A stretch of DNA of 64,000 nucleotides from assembly GCA_027924645.1 (NCBI GenBank), contig BSBN01000334.1, positions 2,170,001 to 2,234,000 of the forward strand, read 5' to 3'. The first letter of the stretch is position 1; each line of letters opens with the position of its first letter. Made by a program: the position numbers and the translations under genes. Origin of the DNA: Cunninghamia lanceolata (lineage: Eukaryota; Streptophyta; Pinopsida; Cupressales; Cupressaceae). The notes below the pieces were generated by a model, which saw only the letters and a list, made by a program, of their open reading frames with translations, was not told the origin of the DNA and did no database searches. Shown in pieces: positions 44,896 to 57,399 of the stretch.

Positions 44896-46002
44896 TGTAG
44901 AGTAAGGGTTCATTTCAATCCAAATGGAGCCATATTTCACAACAATTGGCTCAAACAAGCAACTTCTACAAGTTTCACAAGAAACCTTCTCAAGGCAACT
45001 TCCTTCTTCATGGGCACAACTTGGGTTTTCAACTTCTCTAACCTCACAAGGTTACCATATGCCTCTTTACACCTCAGGGACCCAAACACAACCAAACCAA
45101 ACCCTTACCAAAGTCTACCCCCTTCAATTCTTGACCATTCCTTATATTGACTACCCAAGTGCTAGTAGGTCTCCTAAACATGATTTTTGACCATATCCCT
45201 CTAAGATAACATCAAACCCATAAAATAAATAGCATTCTAGATACCTATTAGGGATTTCTTCAACATATCTAACTTCCACATATGACTATTTCAGAACATC
45301 AGCCTCAAAAATGGACTGGTACACAGAATAGGGGTTCAAATAGACCTCTTTTACAAAGCAACACCATACTAAACACTTTCTTAACCCTAGTTCTCCATGG
45401 ACAATCCTTCACTTGGACTCAAAACCTTAGAATCCAACACTCTTTGCCAGAGAAGTGCCTTCTAAGACAACAAACTATGAAACCCTCATTTTAGCCATTT
45501 TCAAGAGGGTTTATAAAATATAACTCCCAAGTCTTCTCCCTACAAAATAACCCCACAAACATCTCACATTAGGCCTACACATGCTCAATCAACCTTCACA
45601 AATCACTGCCCCAAGGTTTTCCTAAGTTCCACTGGGTGTAATGGCTTGGAAAGTCCTTTATGTCTTCAAAACCCTCAAAATAGGGTTTTCCCAGGCAGTC
45701 TCAGTCAAATGCTTATAGAATCCTCCAAACCTGATGAAACCAACTCAAATCAAAGAAAACACAAATTTAACTCATATACCTATCAAGTCTAATGCACTTT
45801 GGTTCAGGAGTCACCAATACGGAGCCGTACAGGTTCCTATAACAACTTTTCATGGGAAAATACAAAAAATTGAGGTTTTATTATTGTTTGTGCATCAAAA
45901 TTACATCCAACCTACTGCCTTGAAGTTTGTGAGGCTTCTTTATGCTTTTACAAACCAAAACCAATGATTCAAACTGACTTTCTAACTACTTAACTCTTCA
46001 CA
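44896..46002 (-). repeat. E5 3' LTR
   Basis: 1107 bp; on the plus strand TGTAGAGTAAGGG...CTCTTCACA. A TATA-like stretch lies near 45508-45522 on the minus strand. The pyrimidine run after 46002 (TTCCTACTTTTTTG on plus) is the polypurine tract of the minus strand. Confidence 0.9.
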
Positions 46003-46449
46003 TTCCTACTTTTTTGTATTTTTTTGCAATTTACAATTTGGCAACTTTTACATCATTTTGCAATATTAACCCTATGGACTCTAAATGACTCAAATTACAC
46101 CAAAAATGGTCTATTAGACCTTATTACAATGTTGAAACATCAAAATTGAATAAAAAATCAAGAGTTTCGTCATGGAGGCATGAAGTTGTCATGGTGCTCC
46201 TACACCAAACTCCCGCCCAAAAGAAATCCCAAGCCCTCTTGGATTAAGGGTAATGATAGGTATCCACCTCTGAATGCTCCTCCTTGATGCCTTCTATGTT
46301 CTACCCTGTGTCTTCCTTAAAGTAGCTCCATGTAGTCTTCATCTTCACTTTATGCTTCCCCAACTATTTGCTAAGATGTTTAGGCCTGTCAAATGGCATA
46401 AGCTTCTTCCTATTTGCATCTCTAGACACCTCTTCCTTTGTCTAACATT

Positions 46450-47761
46450 ACTTTTGTTCTTCCTCTATTGCTACTATCCTTGCTTGTCTCATTCTTCTTT
46501 CAACAATTTTCTTAATGGGCCATGTAACCTTCCTCTTCACTTCTCCTTTGCCTTCATCTACTCTCTCAAGTTCTCTACTCTTAGAACCCCTATGTAATCA
46601 GGTCTACAGACCTCTGTCATGGCAGAATATGACTGCTTGCCAACCTCTTTTGACACCAATGGAAAAATCATTGCCCCTACCACAATATCATCACTCTTCT
46701 CCAAACCATTTGGAGTCTTCACAAGAAATCCCTCTTTGGTCTTGTCTTGACCTAGTTTTGTTACCAATCCACCATCTTTTCTCATCAAAATTGAACCTTT
46801 TCCCAAACTCACTATCTTAGGATTCTCCTTTCCAATCAATGAACAAGGTATCTTACCCACCATGATCTCAAATTGCTTCACAAGCCCACATTGCCTTTAC
46901 ATAGTCAATTCACTCTTAATCACTTCATCTTTTCCTCTTATCTCTATCATTAGAGTCTCTACCTCTACTTCCACTATCTTATTAGACTTACAATCCACTA
47001 TTATGACAGTATTTAACTACCCTTTAACCTCTTTTTATTTCAATGGACAAAACTCTATCCCTACGATGACTTCATCATGATTTTCAACCTTATCTTGAAC
47101 CCTCAAGGTCAATTCATCCTTGACCTTCTCTGTGTTAGACTTTGACACTAGCATATCATCTTTTCCTTTCAACTTTGAGTCATTCTTTACACTTGTTGTC
47201 TTTACATCTTCTTCCTTTGTAGTGGCTGCAACCTCCATCTTCTTTTCTCCCTCTACTTTCACAAACTCTTTTTTACCACACATAGTCACTCTTTCTGCCT
47301 TACTCTATCCCTTATCATCTTCCACCAATGGAGTTAAAGTGAAATTGGTTCCATCTTTCTCAATTTGATAAGTGTTGTCTCCCATCATATAAGGTACGTC
47401 TCTCAAATTGCCATGGCCTTCCTAGTAATAAGTGACACACACTCATAGGAAACACATCACATAATATCCTATCCTTATATCCACCAATATGAAACTCAAC
47501 CCAAGCTTGTTCATCCACTAAAATAGATTGATCATCATTTAACCAAGAAACACTATAAGGAGTATCACGAGGCATCTTTTCTAAATTTAGTTTATCAACC
47601 ATTTCTTTTGACACTATATTATCTATTCTACCAGAGTCTACTACAACCTTACATACCTTTCCATTGCACTTATAGGTGGTCTTGAAAAGTACTCTCCTTT
47701 GTGTTGCTTCCTTCTCCTTCAACTCTTTGTTTTCCTTTGCCATGTTATCTTTTGAATGCAT
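46450..47761 (-). pseudogene. pro: E5 protease and linker, frameshifted
   Basis: On the minus strand an ATG at 47761 (or MAKENKELKEKEATQRR at about 47743) leads straight into a retropepsin domain with VVVDSGRIDN, KVCKV before it and LLLGRPWQFERRTLYDG after it, nearly the order of the 3-1874 protein. A frameshift near 47390 breaks it. The following linker (47035-47289, GKKEFVKVEGEKK, VIVGIEFCPLK) and a further piece (46558-46881, VGKIPCSLIGKENPK) continue in other frames. No gag domain or zinc knuckle lies between the primer site and the protease: only 74 bp separate them. Other pol enzymes are absent. Confidence 0.75.
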
Positions 47762-47834
47762 CTTGTCTTTTCAACTTCCAAATGTTCTCTTCTTCAATCT
47801 TCAACTCTTTACCCTCAAAAGATCTATAGCCTAA

Positions 47835-47846
47835 GCTCTAATACCA
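47835..47846 (-). other. E5 primer-binding site
   Basis: On the minus strand TGGTATTAGAGC, five bases inside the 5' LTR end; same variant as Copia-1. Confidence 0.9.
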
Positions 47847-47851
47847 CTTGA

Positions 47852-48964
47852 TGCAGAGAAAGGGTTCATTTCAATCCAAATGGAGCCATATTTCACAATA
47901 ATGGGCTCAAACAAGAAACTTCTACAAGCTTCACAAGCAATCTTCTCAAGGCAACTTCCTTCTTCATGGGCACAACTTGGGTTTTCAACTTCTGTGACCT
48001 TACAAGGTTACCATAGGCCTCTTTACACCTCAGGGACCCAAACACAACCAAACTAAACCCTTACCAAAGTCTGCCCCCTTCAATTCTTGACCATTCCCTA
48101 TATTGACTACCCAAGTGCTAGTAGGTCTCCTAAACATGATTTTTGACCATATCCCTCTAAGACAACATCAAAACCACAAAAAAAATAGCATTCTAGAAAC
48201 CCATTAGGGAGTTCTTTAGCATATCTAACTTCCACATATGACTGTTTTGGAGCATTAGCCTAAAAAATGGACTGGTACGCTAAACAGGGGTTCAAATAGC
48301 CCTCTTTTACAAAGCAATGCCATACTACAAAATTTCTTAACCCTAGTTCTCCATGGATAGTCCTTCACCAAGCCTCAAAACCTCAAAATCCAACACTCTT
48401 TGCCAAAGAAGTGCCTTCCAAGACAACAAACTATGAAACCCTCATTTTAGCCATTTTCAAGAGGGTTTATTGAAAATATAACTCCCAAGTCTTCTCCTTG
48501 CAAACTAACCCCACAAAAATCTCACATTAGGCTTGCACATGCTTAGTCAACCTTCACAAATCACTACCCCAAGGTTTTCCTAAGTTTCACCAGGTGTAAT
48601 GGCTTGGAAAGTCCTTTATGTCTTCAAAACCCTCAAAATAGGGTTTTCCCAAGCAGTCTCAATCAAATGCTTATAGAATCCTCCAAACCTAATGAAACCA
48701 ACTCAAATCAAAGATAAAACAAAGTTAACTCATATACCTATCAAATCCAATGTACTTTGGTTCAAGAGTCATTAGTATGGAGCCGTACAGGTTCCTGTAA
48801 CAACAACTTTTCATGGGAAAATACAGGAATTTTAAATTTTTTTTATTGTTTATGCATCAAAATTAAATCCAACCTTCTGCCTCAAAGTTTGTGATAATTC
48901 TTTATGCTTTTACAAACCAAAACCAATGACTCAGATTGAATTTCTAACTACTTGACTCTTGACA
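47852..48964 (-). repeat. E5 5' LTR
   Basis: 1113 bp; on the plus strand TGCAGAGAAAGGG...CTCTTGACA, the partner of 44896-46002. Confidence 0.9.
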
Positions 48965-48965
48965 T

Positions 48966-50321
48966 TGATGAGTGCCAATTTGCACCCATGGAATGCATCT
49001 TTTTACCTCACTTTTTCTCCTTCCTGAGTACATATTTCCTAATGTCTGCACCCAAATAAGTTAGCAAGATCATTCTAGTTAATGATTAATTGAGATAGAT
49101 TACTTAAGATTATATTTTTTGATTGAGTGACTAATGTGCATGGAATTGATGGAAAAATGTAGAAACTTCTCTCTTTTTGAATCAACAGGTGTAGATGCCA
49201 GGAACAACAATTTTGTGCATCTCCAGAGATAGTCTTCAATGATCTCCGGACACAATACTAGATGACCATAACACCTAAAGTTTTGAAGTAATGAGGAAAG
49301 CCTCTCCAGAGCTCTGAGGAAACTACAGACATCTTCAGAGTTGAACAAAGGAAGCTACAGACATCTCTGAAGCTACAGACATACCTTCGGAGTTACAGAT
49401 AGGGACAGATATCTCTGGTGCCTCCTGAGAGCAGGGCATATTTCTAGCATAAGCTATTGATCAAGCACTCTCAGCAGTGATATTAACACCCCTCATTTCA
49501 CTCAAATCATCACCTAAATGGTGAAGGGTCATCTTTAGTTAAACTGCTGGAGTTTTTATCTTTATAAAGTTTTTGCATGAGTTATCGATAGAACTGATTC
49601 AAATGTCCATATTTTCAGGGCCTTGCTACCCAAATGTATTAAGACTAAAACTTAGAATTCTGAGTGGACTTTTGTTCTACTCAGTCTTCTTTTATTTCAC
49701 ATGATTATTTTCCATGGTTAGATAGCTAGTGTAATAAGGAGATGGATGTCATCTCATAGAGAAACTGGTAGATAAGATCAGTGATATGTCATACAACATT
49801 TTTTATATATACTGATAGGAACAAAAGAAGAAATATACAATGATTGAATTATTCTGATTCTTGGTAATCTTAGTTCTGTGATATCAATATTCTCTTCATG
49901 AATGCAAGGTGAATGAATTGGATTAAGTTTAGTTGTGATCTTCTTTTGTGATGATTCTCTACCGTAGCCTTCAGCCCCAAGGGTGTGGAGCAAGGGCCCA
50001 CTCTCACCACCAAGGCAGAAGGCTAGTACCATTGCTTTATTACTTCAGATTTTGTTGTGAAAAGTATTTACTAATTTTAATAGATAGATGCATGTTCCTA
50101 TTTTTAAGATTGCTTTGAGTAAATTTCCTACTTAAATTCTATTTCAGCATTCCTTAAATTCATTTAGTAAGTAGATAGTTTAATCTTTTCAAATTGATAG
50201 AAGCTGTTGAGATAGGAAAACTAGTAACTATAGAATCCCTAGTTGCAAACAGCTGAGGACAGAGCCCCTGGATTATTAACATCTGAAAATAGATTAAATG
50301 ATGAGGTACAGTGACATCTCA
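48966..50321 (+). repeat. 5' LTR of the Athila/Tat-like Gypsy element
   Basis: The sequence between E5 and the primer site, ending GACATCTCA(CCA). It starts TGATGAGTGCC. A TTTATAAAG TATA-like box is at 49561. The left border is uncertain because E5 inserted at or beside it, and some LTR bases may lie left of 44896. The 3' LTR would be beyond 64000. Confidence 0.65.
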
Positions 50322-50328
50322 CCATTTT

Positions 50329-50346
50329 TGGCACCGTTGCTGGGGA
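50329..50346 (+). other. Athila/Tat-like element primer-binding site
   Basis: TGGCACCGTTGCTGGGGA is close to the TGGCGCCGTTGCCGGGGA complement of plant Asp-tRNA used by Athila-type elements. Confidence 0.85.
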
Positions 50347-50400
50347 TATCTTGTGTTAATTAGGGAAACTTAGTTAAAACAATTTTTAGGATAGATCTGT

Positions 50401-52332
50401 ATGGTTAGAGCTAGAGATTTGAAAGGAAGATATATAAAGCAGACACCCCAACAACAAGCCATAGGGGAAAGTAGTGGGGTGGCACAAGATCTTGTTGAAG
50501 AGAGGAACCTAGAGCCTACTTTGGAAGCTGCACCTCAGAACAATAATCCCTTAGATCCTCCAAATCTTCCACTTGTTGATTATATCCAAGAGTTACAATA
50601 AAAGATTTAGGCAGATCCTTTAATAGAACCTAATTTCCTAGAACCTCAAGGAGAAGAACCAATACTAAACATGGAAAATGATAATCATGAAGAAAAAGAG
50701 AATCAGGCTCCAAGAACCTTCTCATATCCTATTGTTTTGGCTACTGGAGACAATGTTCCTATGAAGAATATCTCACTAGCACACTTGCCAAATTTTAGAG
50801 GACTTTCTTCTGAGGATCCAGATCAGTTCTTGTTTGAATTCAAAGTACTCTGCCAAACTTATGATTATGGATCAGATAACTAGAAACTCAAACTATTCCC
50901 TTCAACTCTAAAAGATTATGCGATGAGATGGTTTATGGGTTTACCCCAGAATTCTATCCATTCTTGGGATCAGATGGAAACAGAGTTTTTGGAAAAATAC
51001 TAGGATTACTGTAGATCCAGTAATAAAAATGAAGAATTGTTTAAAATTAGGCAGGGGGAGGAAGAAACCTTAGAGGACTATGTGGATAGGTTTAATTTTT
51101 CCTTGAGAAGGTATGGTAACCCAGTGGATCACTCCTTGGCTAGAACCCTGTTTGTAAAAGGATTGGTTAAAGAATCAAAACAGGCACTAGATCTAATGGG
51201 AAAAGGAAATATCAACAAAATAGATATACCTGCTATAGAAGAACTCTACAAGAACTATTCTAGAACCCAAAATGGAGTGAGGTCATCCACAACTTTTAAA
51301 GGAAAGAATGAAATAGGACAGTTAATGCAGGAGATTGCAAATCTAAAAATAGTCATTTTGGTCCAATTAAATACCACATTAGATGGGATTCAAGCAAAAA
51401 CTAAAAGAGCTAATCAGAATAGAACAACTGAACCACTCTCCATCTATTGTCCTAGGTGTAGAAACAAGCATCTGTTGAAACAATGCCCTTTGGACAAATC
51501 AGAAATCTGTCAGATCTGTGATAGGGAACATCCTACCAGTCAATGTAGTCAACTTCCAGCCTTGAAAAGATTGAGTAAGAAGAATGTTGTAATAGAGGAG
51601 GAATTGAACTATGTGGGACAAAAACAAGCTGGGAATTTCCCTTACAATCAATATCCAAACCAGCCCTCTTACAGGGGTCCTAATTGGGCAAATAACTAGT
51701 GGAATCCAACTTGGCATGGGCCTCAAAATAATCCTCCTTGGGGACAGCAGGATTGGCCAAGTCAACATTGGCAAAATTAGCCATGGGCAAATCAACAGTG
51801 GCCACCATAGTTTGGATAAAAAAACATGTAACCTCAATGGGGTTCTCAATAGGGATATAATCAACAATACCATGGACAACCTAGACATTTCCAACCACAA
51901 CAACAAGCTTTGCTGACTGGACCCTCCAACACACAAGGTCAATCACAAAATGAACCAGTTAGCCAACCATCTTTACCAGCTCATCCTATACGAAACCCAC
52001 GAAATAAACAGGGAGCAACTGTTTACATGACAGAGCAAGAAAATATGGCTGAAATTAATGCTATATATTCAAATAATCTCGAGCTGCGTTCTGGGAAAGC
52101 ATTCCCAAGACCATCTCCTCCAACTATAGTTGAAGTAACCAATGATGAGAAACCTAAAAATCAATCCACTCAACCCCTGGAGGAGGTTACTAATGAAAAA
52201 GTGCTAGAAGAATCATCCTTGGACAACTCCAGAGTTACTCCTAAAAGACCGACTTCGGAGAACATTCCTAAACACAATTCTGACAAGAGCTCCGGAGATG
52301 AAAAAACTAGCACCATACCTAGAACAACTTAA
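50401..52332 (+). pseudogene. gag: Athila/Tat-like gag, broken by stops
   Basis: An ATG at 50401 gives MVRARDLKGRYIKQTPQQQ. The retrotransposon gag domain spans about 50750-51250, with LPNFRGLSSEDPDQFLFEF, LFPSTLKDYAMRWF and FKIRQGEEETLEDYVDRF. CX2C clusters (YCPRCRNKHLLKQC, ICQICDREHPTSQC) lie near 51447-51545, followed by a long Asn/Gln/Pro-rich tail. Stops at about 50599, 50608, 50881, 51001, 51697 and several in 51778-51850 interrupt it. Many sit where Gln or Trp is expected (CAG to TAG, TGG to TAG). It continues in frame towards the protease with decay at 52333-52495. Confidence 0.9.
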
Positions 52333-52495
52333 ACAATATGTTCCCTAGAAAAAGATCTTACAAAAACAAATCCAAACCAACCTCGAATCAGAACTCTTAC
52401 AAGAAATCAAGCAACTAAACATTGAAATTCCTCTTCTCCAAGCAATCAGAGATGTACTAGAACTAAATCAGTTCATTAAATAGTATTGTATCAAA

Positions 52496-53353
52496 ATGCA
52501 GGGTAGGAAGAAAAACTTTCCCTCCACAATACAGGTAGAAGGAAAAGTAGTAGATCTATTGATGGGAGAAATTCTCCTTCCAAAATATGGAGACCCTAGA
52601 AATCCTTTCATAACTATTTTCATCTCAGGGGTAGAAATTTCAAATGTTCTGGTTGATTTGGGAGCAACAATTAATGTGATGACAGTTCACACAATGGATA
52701 AATTAGCCCTATCAGGTATCCAATCCACAACTACAATTCTTCAACTTGCTGACCAGTTAGTAGCGGTTCCAAAAGGAGTAATCATTGATGTACTAGTTGT
52801 GATAGATTCATGGGAATTTCTAGTGGATTTCCTGATATTAGAACCTAGAAACTAGAGAAATGCTTATCCACTGATCTTGGGGAGACCATGGCTGGCTACA
52901 TCAGTAGAATCTATTGATTATCAAACTGGGGATATGGTCATTTCTAATGGGATAGATTTGAAGAAAATATCTCTGTATCCTCCAGCTAAACCATCAATGC
53001 ATTATATAGGAAGAGTATGGGTGGATGAACTAGAGAACAATGGCAACAATGCCTCAGTAGCTATGGTAACCATCAAGGAACATTTGGGAGAGTTAGAAGA
53101 AGAAATATACTATGATACAATAGAAGACATTACTCACATCCTAATCAATGAGGATGTGATGGAACCCACCCAAGATTCTAGAAGAGAACTTCTTACTTCT
53201 TCTCATTGTACCCTCTCCAACATCATTCCTTGTGGGGAAACATTTTATAGAGACTTAGCCACTTTCCACATGTTGCTTCCACATTCTTGTCCTCTCAATA
53301 CCATGACTCCAATGTGTAGATTAACTACATCTATGGAACAAATCACAAAATAG
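52496..53353 (+). pseudogene. pol: Athila/Tat-like aspartic protease
   Basis: The retropepsin-like domain includes VLVDLGATINVMTV, where the usual D-S/T-G is D-L-G, then LILGRPWLAT after a TAG near 52853. The length and the linker that follows (ending CRLTTSMEQITK) fit this Gypsy lineage. It lies directly before RT. The active-site change and stop make it inactive. Confidence 0.85.
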
Positions 53354-53469
53354 GTCATGATTTTACTAGGGAAAACACTTAATATCAATACTCAGTTAAC
53401 AGCCAATCAGGAAGAAAAACTCATACAACTTCTGAATTTCCCATTCAACAACTTTTTCTTGGGAATACC

Positions 53470-54967
53470 AAGATATAAAAGGCATACCTCCTAAAATTTG
53501 TACCCATCATATATACACTGAGGATGTTAAACCTGTCAGACAACCCCAGAGAAGATTGAATCCTGCTTTAAAGGACATTGTCAAAACTGAAATAGAAAAA
53601 TTACTTCAAGTAGGGTTTATATATCCAATCTCAGATAGTCAATGGGTCTCAGCCCTTGTCATAGTGCCTAAAAAGAATGGGAAATGGAGGGTGTGTATTG
53701 ATTATAGAGAACTCAACAAGGCCACAAAAAAGGACTACTTTCCCTTACCATTCATTGACCAAGTACTGGACAACCTTGCTGGGAGAAGTATTTTTCTTTT
53801 CTAGATGGTTTCAATGGGTATAATCAAATTCAAGTAGCACCTGAAGATCAGGACAAAACCACCTTCACCTACTCTTGGGGAACTTTTTCTTACAAAGTTC
53901 TTCCCTTTGGACTATGCAATGCCCCAACTACATTTCAGAGACTTGTTTTAGCTATTTTTGTTGAACTAGCTAATGAATGCATGGAAGTTTATATGGATGA
54001 CTTTACTGTGTATGGGGATAATTTTGAAGAAGCTCTCACAAACCTTGAGAAAGTACTGAAATGTTGTTAGAAAAATCAATTATCTCTTAGCCATGAAAAG
54101 TTTTTTATGATGGTAGAGGAAGGAATTGTTTTAGGACACCACATTTCAGCAAAGGGGATCAAAGTGGATCAAAACAAGATAGAAGTGATTACACAGTTGC
54201 CTTCACCTAAAAATCAGACAGATGTTAGAAGTTTTCTAGGTCATGCAGGCTACTATAGGAGATTCATAGAAAATTTCAGCAGAATAGCTGCCCCCATGTT
54301 TACACTGCTTAACAAAGACACATAATTTCTATGGATAGAAGAATGTCAATCAACATTTGAAACCTTGAAGGAGAAACTTACTGTTACACCAATTTTAAGA
54401 GGACCAAATTGGACTTTGCCATTTCATATACAAGATGATGCTTCAAATGAGTCCATTGGGGTAGTTTTAGGACAAAAGGAGGAAGGAGAAAGTATGCATG
54501 CCATTTATTACATTAGCAAAAACCTTACCTCTGCAGAAAGAAATTACAACACAACTAAAAAAGAATTCTTGTCAGTCATCTATGCTATAAACAAATTTAG
54601 GCATTATATCACTGGATATAAGATATTTGTGCACATTGATCATGCAGCCATCAAGTACCTAATGAATAAACTAGTAGTGGGTGCAAGGATCATCAGGTGG
54701 TTATTGCTATTGCAGGAATTTGATATTACCATAATTAATAATCTAGGAAAGTTTAATTTGGTTGTTGCTTTTTTGTCAAGATTACATACAGGAGGAGAAA
54801 ACAAGCTAGTGGAGGACAAGTTCCTAGATGAACATCTTTTTGCTATCTCCTCTACTGCACCTTGGTTTGCTGACATAGCTAATCTTTTAGCTACAGGCTT
54901 GTATCCATCCCATTTTACCTCAAAACAGAAAAAATGTTTACTTAAAGAAAGTTTATCTTACAAATGA
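53470..54967 (+). pseudogene. pol: Athila/Tat-like reverse transcriptase and RNase H
   Basis: RT begins near 53530 with RLNPALKDIVKTEIEKLL and VPKKNGKWRVCIDYRELN (about 53670). A frameshift at about 53805 moves to the frame with FPFGLCNAPTTFQR-like sequence (KVLPFGLCNAPTTFQR, 53897) and the catalytic YMDD in EVYMDDFTVYG (53987). After a TAG near 54068 come GHHISAKGI and FLGHAGYYRRFIENFS. RNase H follows with ASNESIGVVLGQ, ERNYNTTKKEFLSVIYA and FVHIDHAAIKYL. Stops or frameshifts at about 53805, 54068, 54323 and 54965 inactivate it. Confidence 0.95.
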
Positions 54968-55475
54968 TTGAATGATTTATTATTTAAATGTGGTCCTGAT
55001 TTCATTCTACACGGGTGTTTAAAAGTTGATGAGATTTTTGATGTGTTGAGAGCATGTCATGATGAACCATCTGATGGCCATCACTCTTTCCACCGGACAG
55101 TCCACAAGATCCTTGGAGCTGGTTACTACTAGCCCTCTCTTCATAAAGATACAAATAAGTATGTGCAACACTGTGACCAATGCCAAAGGATGGGACAACC
55201 AACCTTTACCCAAGAGATGTTACTACATCCTCAAGTCATGATGGAACCATTTGAGCAGTGGGCTCTAGACTTTGTGGGACCAATTTCTTCACCATCATTA
55301 GGCAAGGAGTACATTTTGGTATGCACAGACTATGTTACTAAGTGGGCTAAGGTTCAAGCATTACAATTTGCAAGAGAAGAAAAAGTTGTTGATTTCCTTT
55401 ATAATAAGATTTTCTTAAGGTTTGGAGCCCCAAGATCAATAGTTTCAGACAGAGGACCTCAGTTTACTTCATAGG
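54968..55475 (+). pseudogene. pol: Athila/Tat-like integrase, cut by E6
   Basis: The zinc-binding part has CHDEPSDGHH and CDQCQRMGQP (the H-H-C-C type). The core begins WALDFVGP (first Asp) and continues to RFGAPRSIVSDRGPQFTS (second Asp). The sequence ends one or two codons later at 55475, where E6's LTR starts, so the catalytic Glu and C-terminus must lie beyond the window. An in-frame TAG occurs near 55129 and another directly after QFTS (55472). Confidence 0.95.
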
Positions 55476-56364
55476 TGTTGATGATGATTGTTAGTCATAA
55501 ACAAACATAGAATAAAAGTTACACAACAACCTTTACTCATCTTGAAAGATACAATGAATTCAAAGAATTCATGATCCCAAGTCTCCATGGATTAGTTCTT
55601 AATCTACTGACATTACTCAATGGTTGATGTGTGTTGCTATTAATCATTCAGGGGTCTTACATATTTCAATTGCTTCTGCAAAGTTCCTCAATATTCCTTC
55701 AAATATCCTACTCTTTATATCTGCTCTGCATAAATCTCCAACAATTCTACCTCTGCACTATGAATTCACTCAAATAATGTGCCTACAGGTTGATATTTGC
55801 ATGATTTCTATCATTACTTGCAATTCTTTGCATGATATTTTCAACACTACATGCATTTAGCTCAACTATGCTAATGATATTTAGTTATCTACGAGATGTC
55901 AGCATATTTCATGTTATTTGCTTTTGATTATCTATTATTTGCAATTATGATGGTGAATTATTCTGAAATTCAAAGAAAATTAAAAGAATACTTCAAATTT
56001 GGTGAATCTTAGCTATTGAACCACATACGTACTAGATATAGTCATGAGGAGAAGAAATCAAACCATATTTTCACTAGGATGTTCCACAGCTAGATATAGA
56101 TGATGCTAACTTCAAAGGAAAAGGAATGAAGACAACACATACAGATTGATAAGCACTCCAAGGGACGCATCAAATCAAAGCATGTATCAAGAATTCAAAC
56201 ACTAATTACTCAAGATTTATGATGATTTGTAATCAAATGGTCTTCTCTTTCATTAAGTATGCAATGATATGTATGCTTACAATAGCTTTGAAATAGGCCC
56301 TGATATTTTAACAGTCAAATTTCAATTAAGCTTCCGAATGCTCAAATTATCACATCCCTGCACC

Positions 56365-56371
56365 TTTTATA
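56365..56371 (-). promoter_or_regulatory. E6 LTR TATA box (left copy)
   Basis: On the minus strand TTCTATAAAAGGTG, conserved at 62091-62097 in the right copy. It lies about 890 bp from the LTR end, so R-U5 is long. Confidence 0.7.
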
Positions 56372-57399
56372 GAATAAGGTGAGGGAACGGTTACAAATGA
56401 CCTACGGTCAGGATTTATCTATTAAGATTAATAGTCTAGATGAATAGCACATGCCTACCAATTGGTAACTACACAGTTGGTACAGAATATTCCAGCATCT
56501 TTGACCTAGTCCATCCTCTAACTAACAAATAGCATATTTGACAATATCCTCCTCAGCTCTGGTTCATGTTACATCTACATGCAACTCTGTAATTTTCAGC
56601 CATCTTGATCTTAGCCTCAAATAGCTCCACTGTCCTACAATAAATAGACAAGAAGTAAGCATCAACTTCATTTAATAGCCAGCAAGAAGATAAAAATTAC
56701 ATTAAAACAGGCTGAATGTGCAAACCTATATACATCGGGTTATGAATATTTAGCATCTGTGAAAATTTGCGTAATTAAATGTCCATAGGTGGTCAAGAGG
56801 GTCTGGGTGGCTATCGTTGACTGGAAAACATGCTATCAAGCCCTAAAATGGCTTCAATTTCTGATCAGGTCCATGGTCATTTGAGTGATTTTTTATAAAA
56901 ATATCAAAAATATGATTTTTTGTATTTTCTACATCTTGGTAAATTGCATTTTTGGAGGCCTTCGGAGTGAAATTAGGGCTCAAGACTTCGTCAGTAACTT
57001 GGCGTTAAGCCTAAGTAACCAGGCAACTCAAACTAGATAACTAGTTTATCTTTCCAATGAGTCCAAAGAGTTTAAATTCTGATAAAATAGCTAGGAGTTA
57101 TGACCCTGCCAAGGGGAAGGTAAAAAATTTCCTAATTTTTTTGAGTTTCTCTGAATTTCTGCAAATAATTTCACCTTCTGGTAGCTCTTTTTGTATTCCA
57201 AGGGTAATGTGACCCTTCATATGATATGCAAGCCTATATATTTCAAATGGAAGTGAGTAAAAATTAGTTATCGCATGCATAAGATCATGCATATGCAATA
57301 CATGCACTTTTGTTCACTAAATTCCATTGAATAAAACTATCGGGTCTGGGTATGCACATTAGCTAATATGAGGGATACTAACTAATATGACTCTTTTCA

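Larger units (their letters stand above)
44896..48964 (-). mobile_element. E5: small non-autonomous Gypsy-like element with protease only
   Basis: 4069 bp on the minus strand, with 5' LTR 47852-48964, primer site 47835-47846, internal 1.85 kb and 3' LTR 44896-46002. Flanks share TTGA (44892-44895 and 48965-48968). LTRs differ at about 13 of 300 positions by eye. The internal region has a protease and linker related to the frame at 3-1874, with no gag, RT, RNase H or integrase. Confidence 0.9.

Noticed and set aside
51499..51942. 147-codon minus-strand frame and a 101-codon plus frame in the Athila-like gag tail
   Set aside because: Shadows of the Gln/Asn/Pro-rich gag tail in other frames; no motif.
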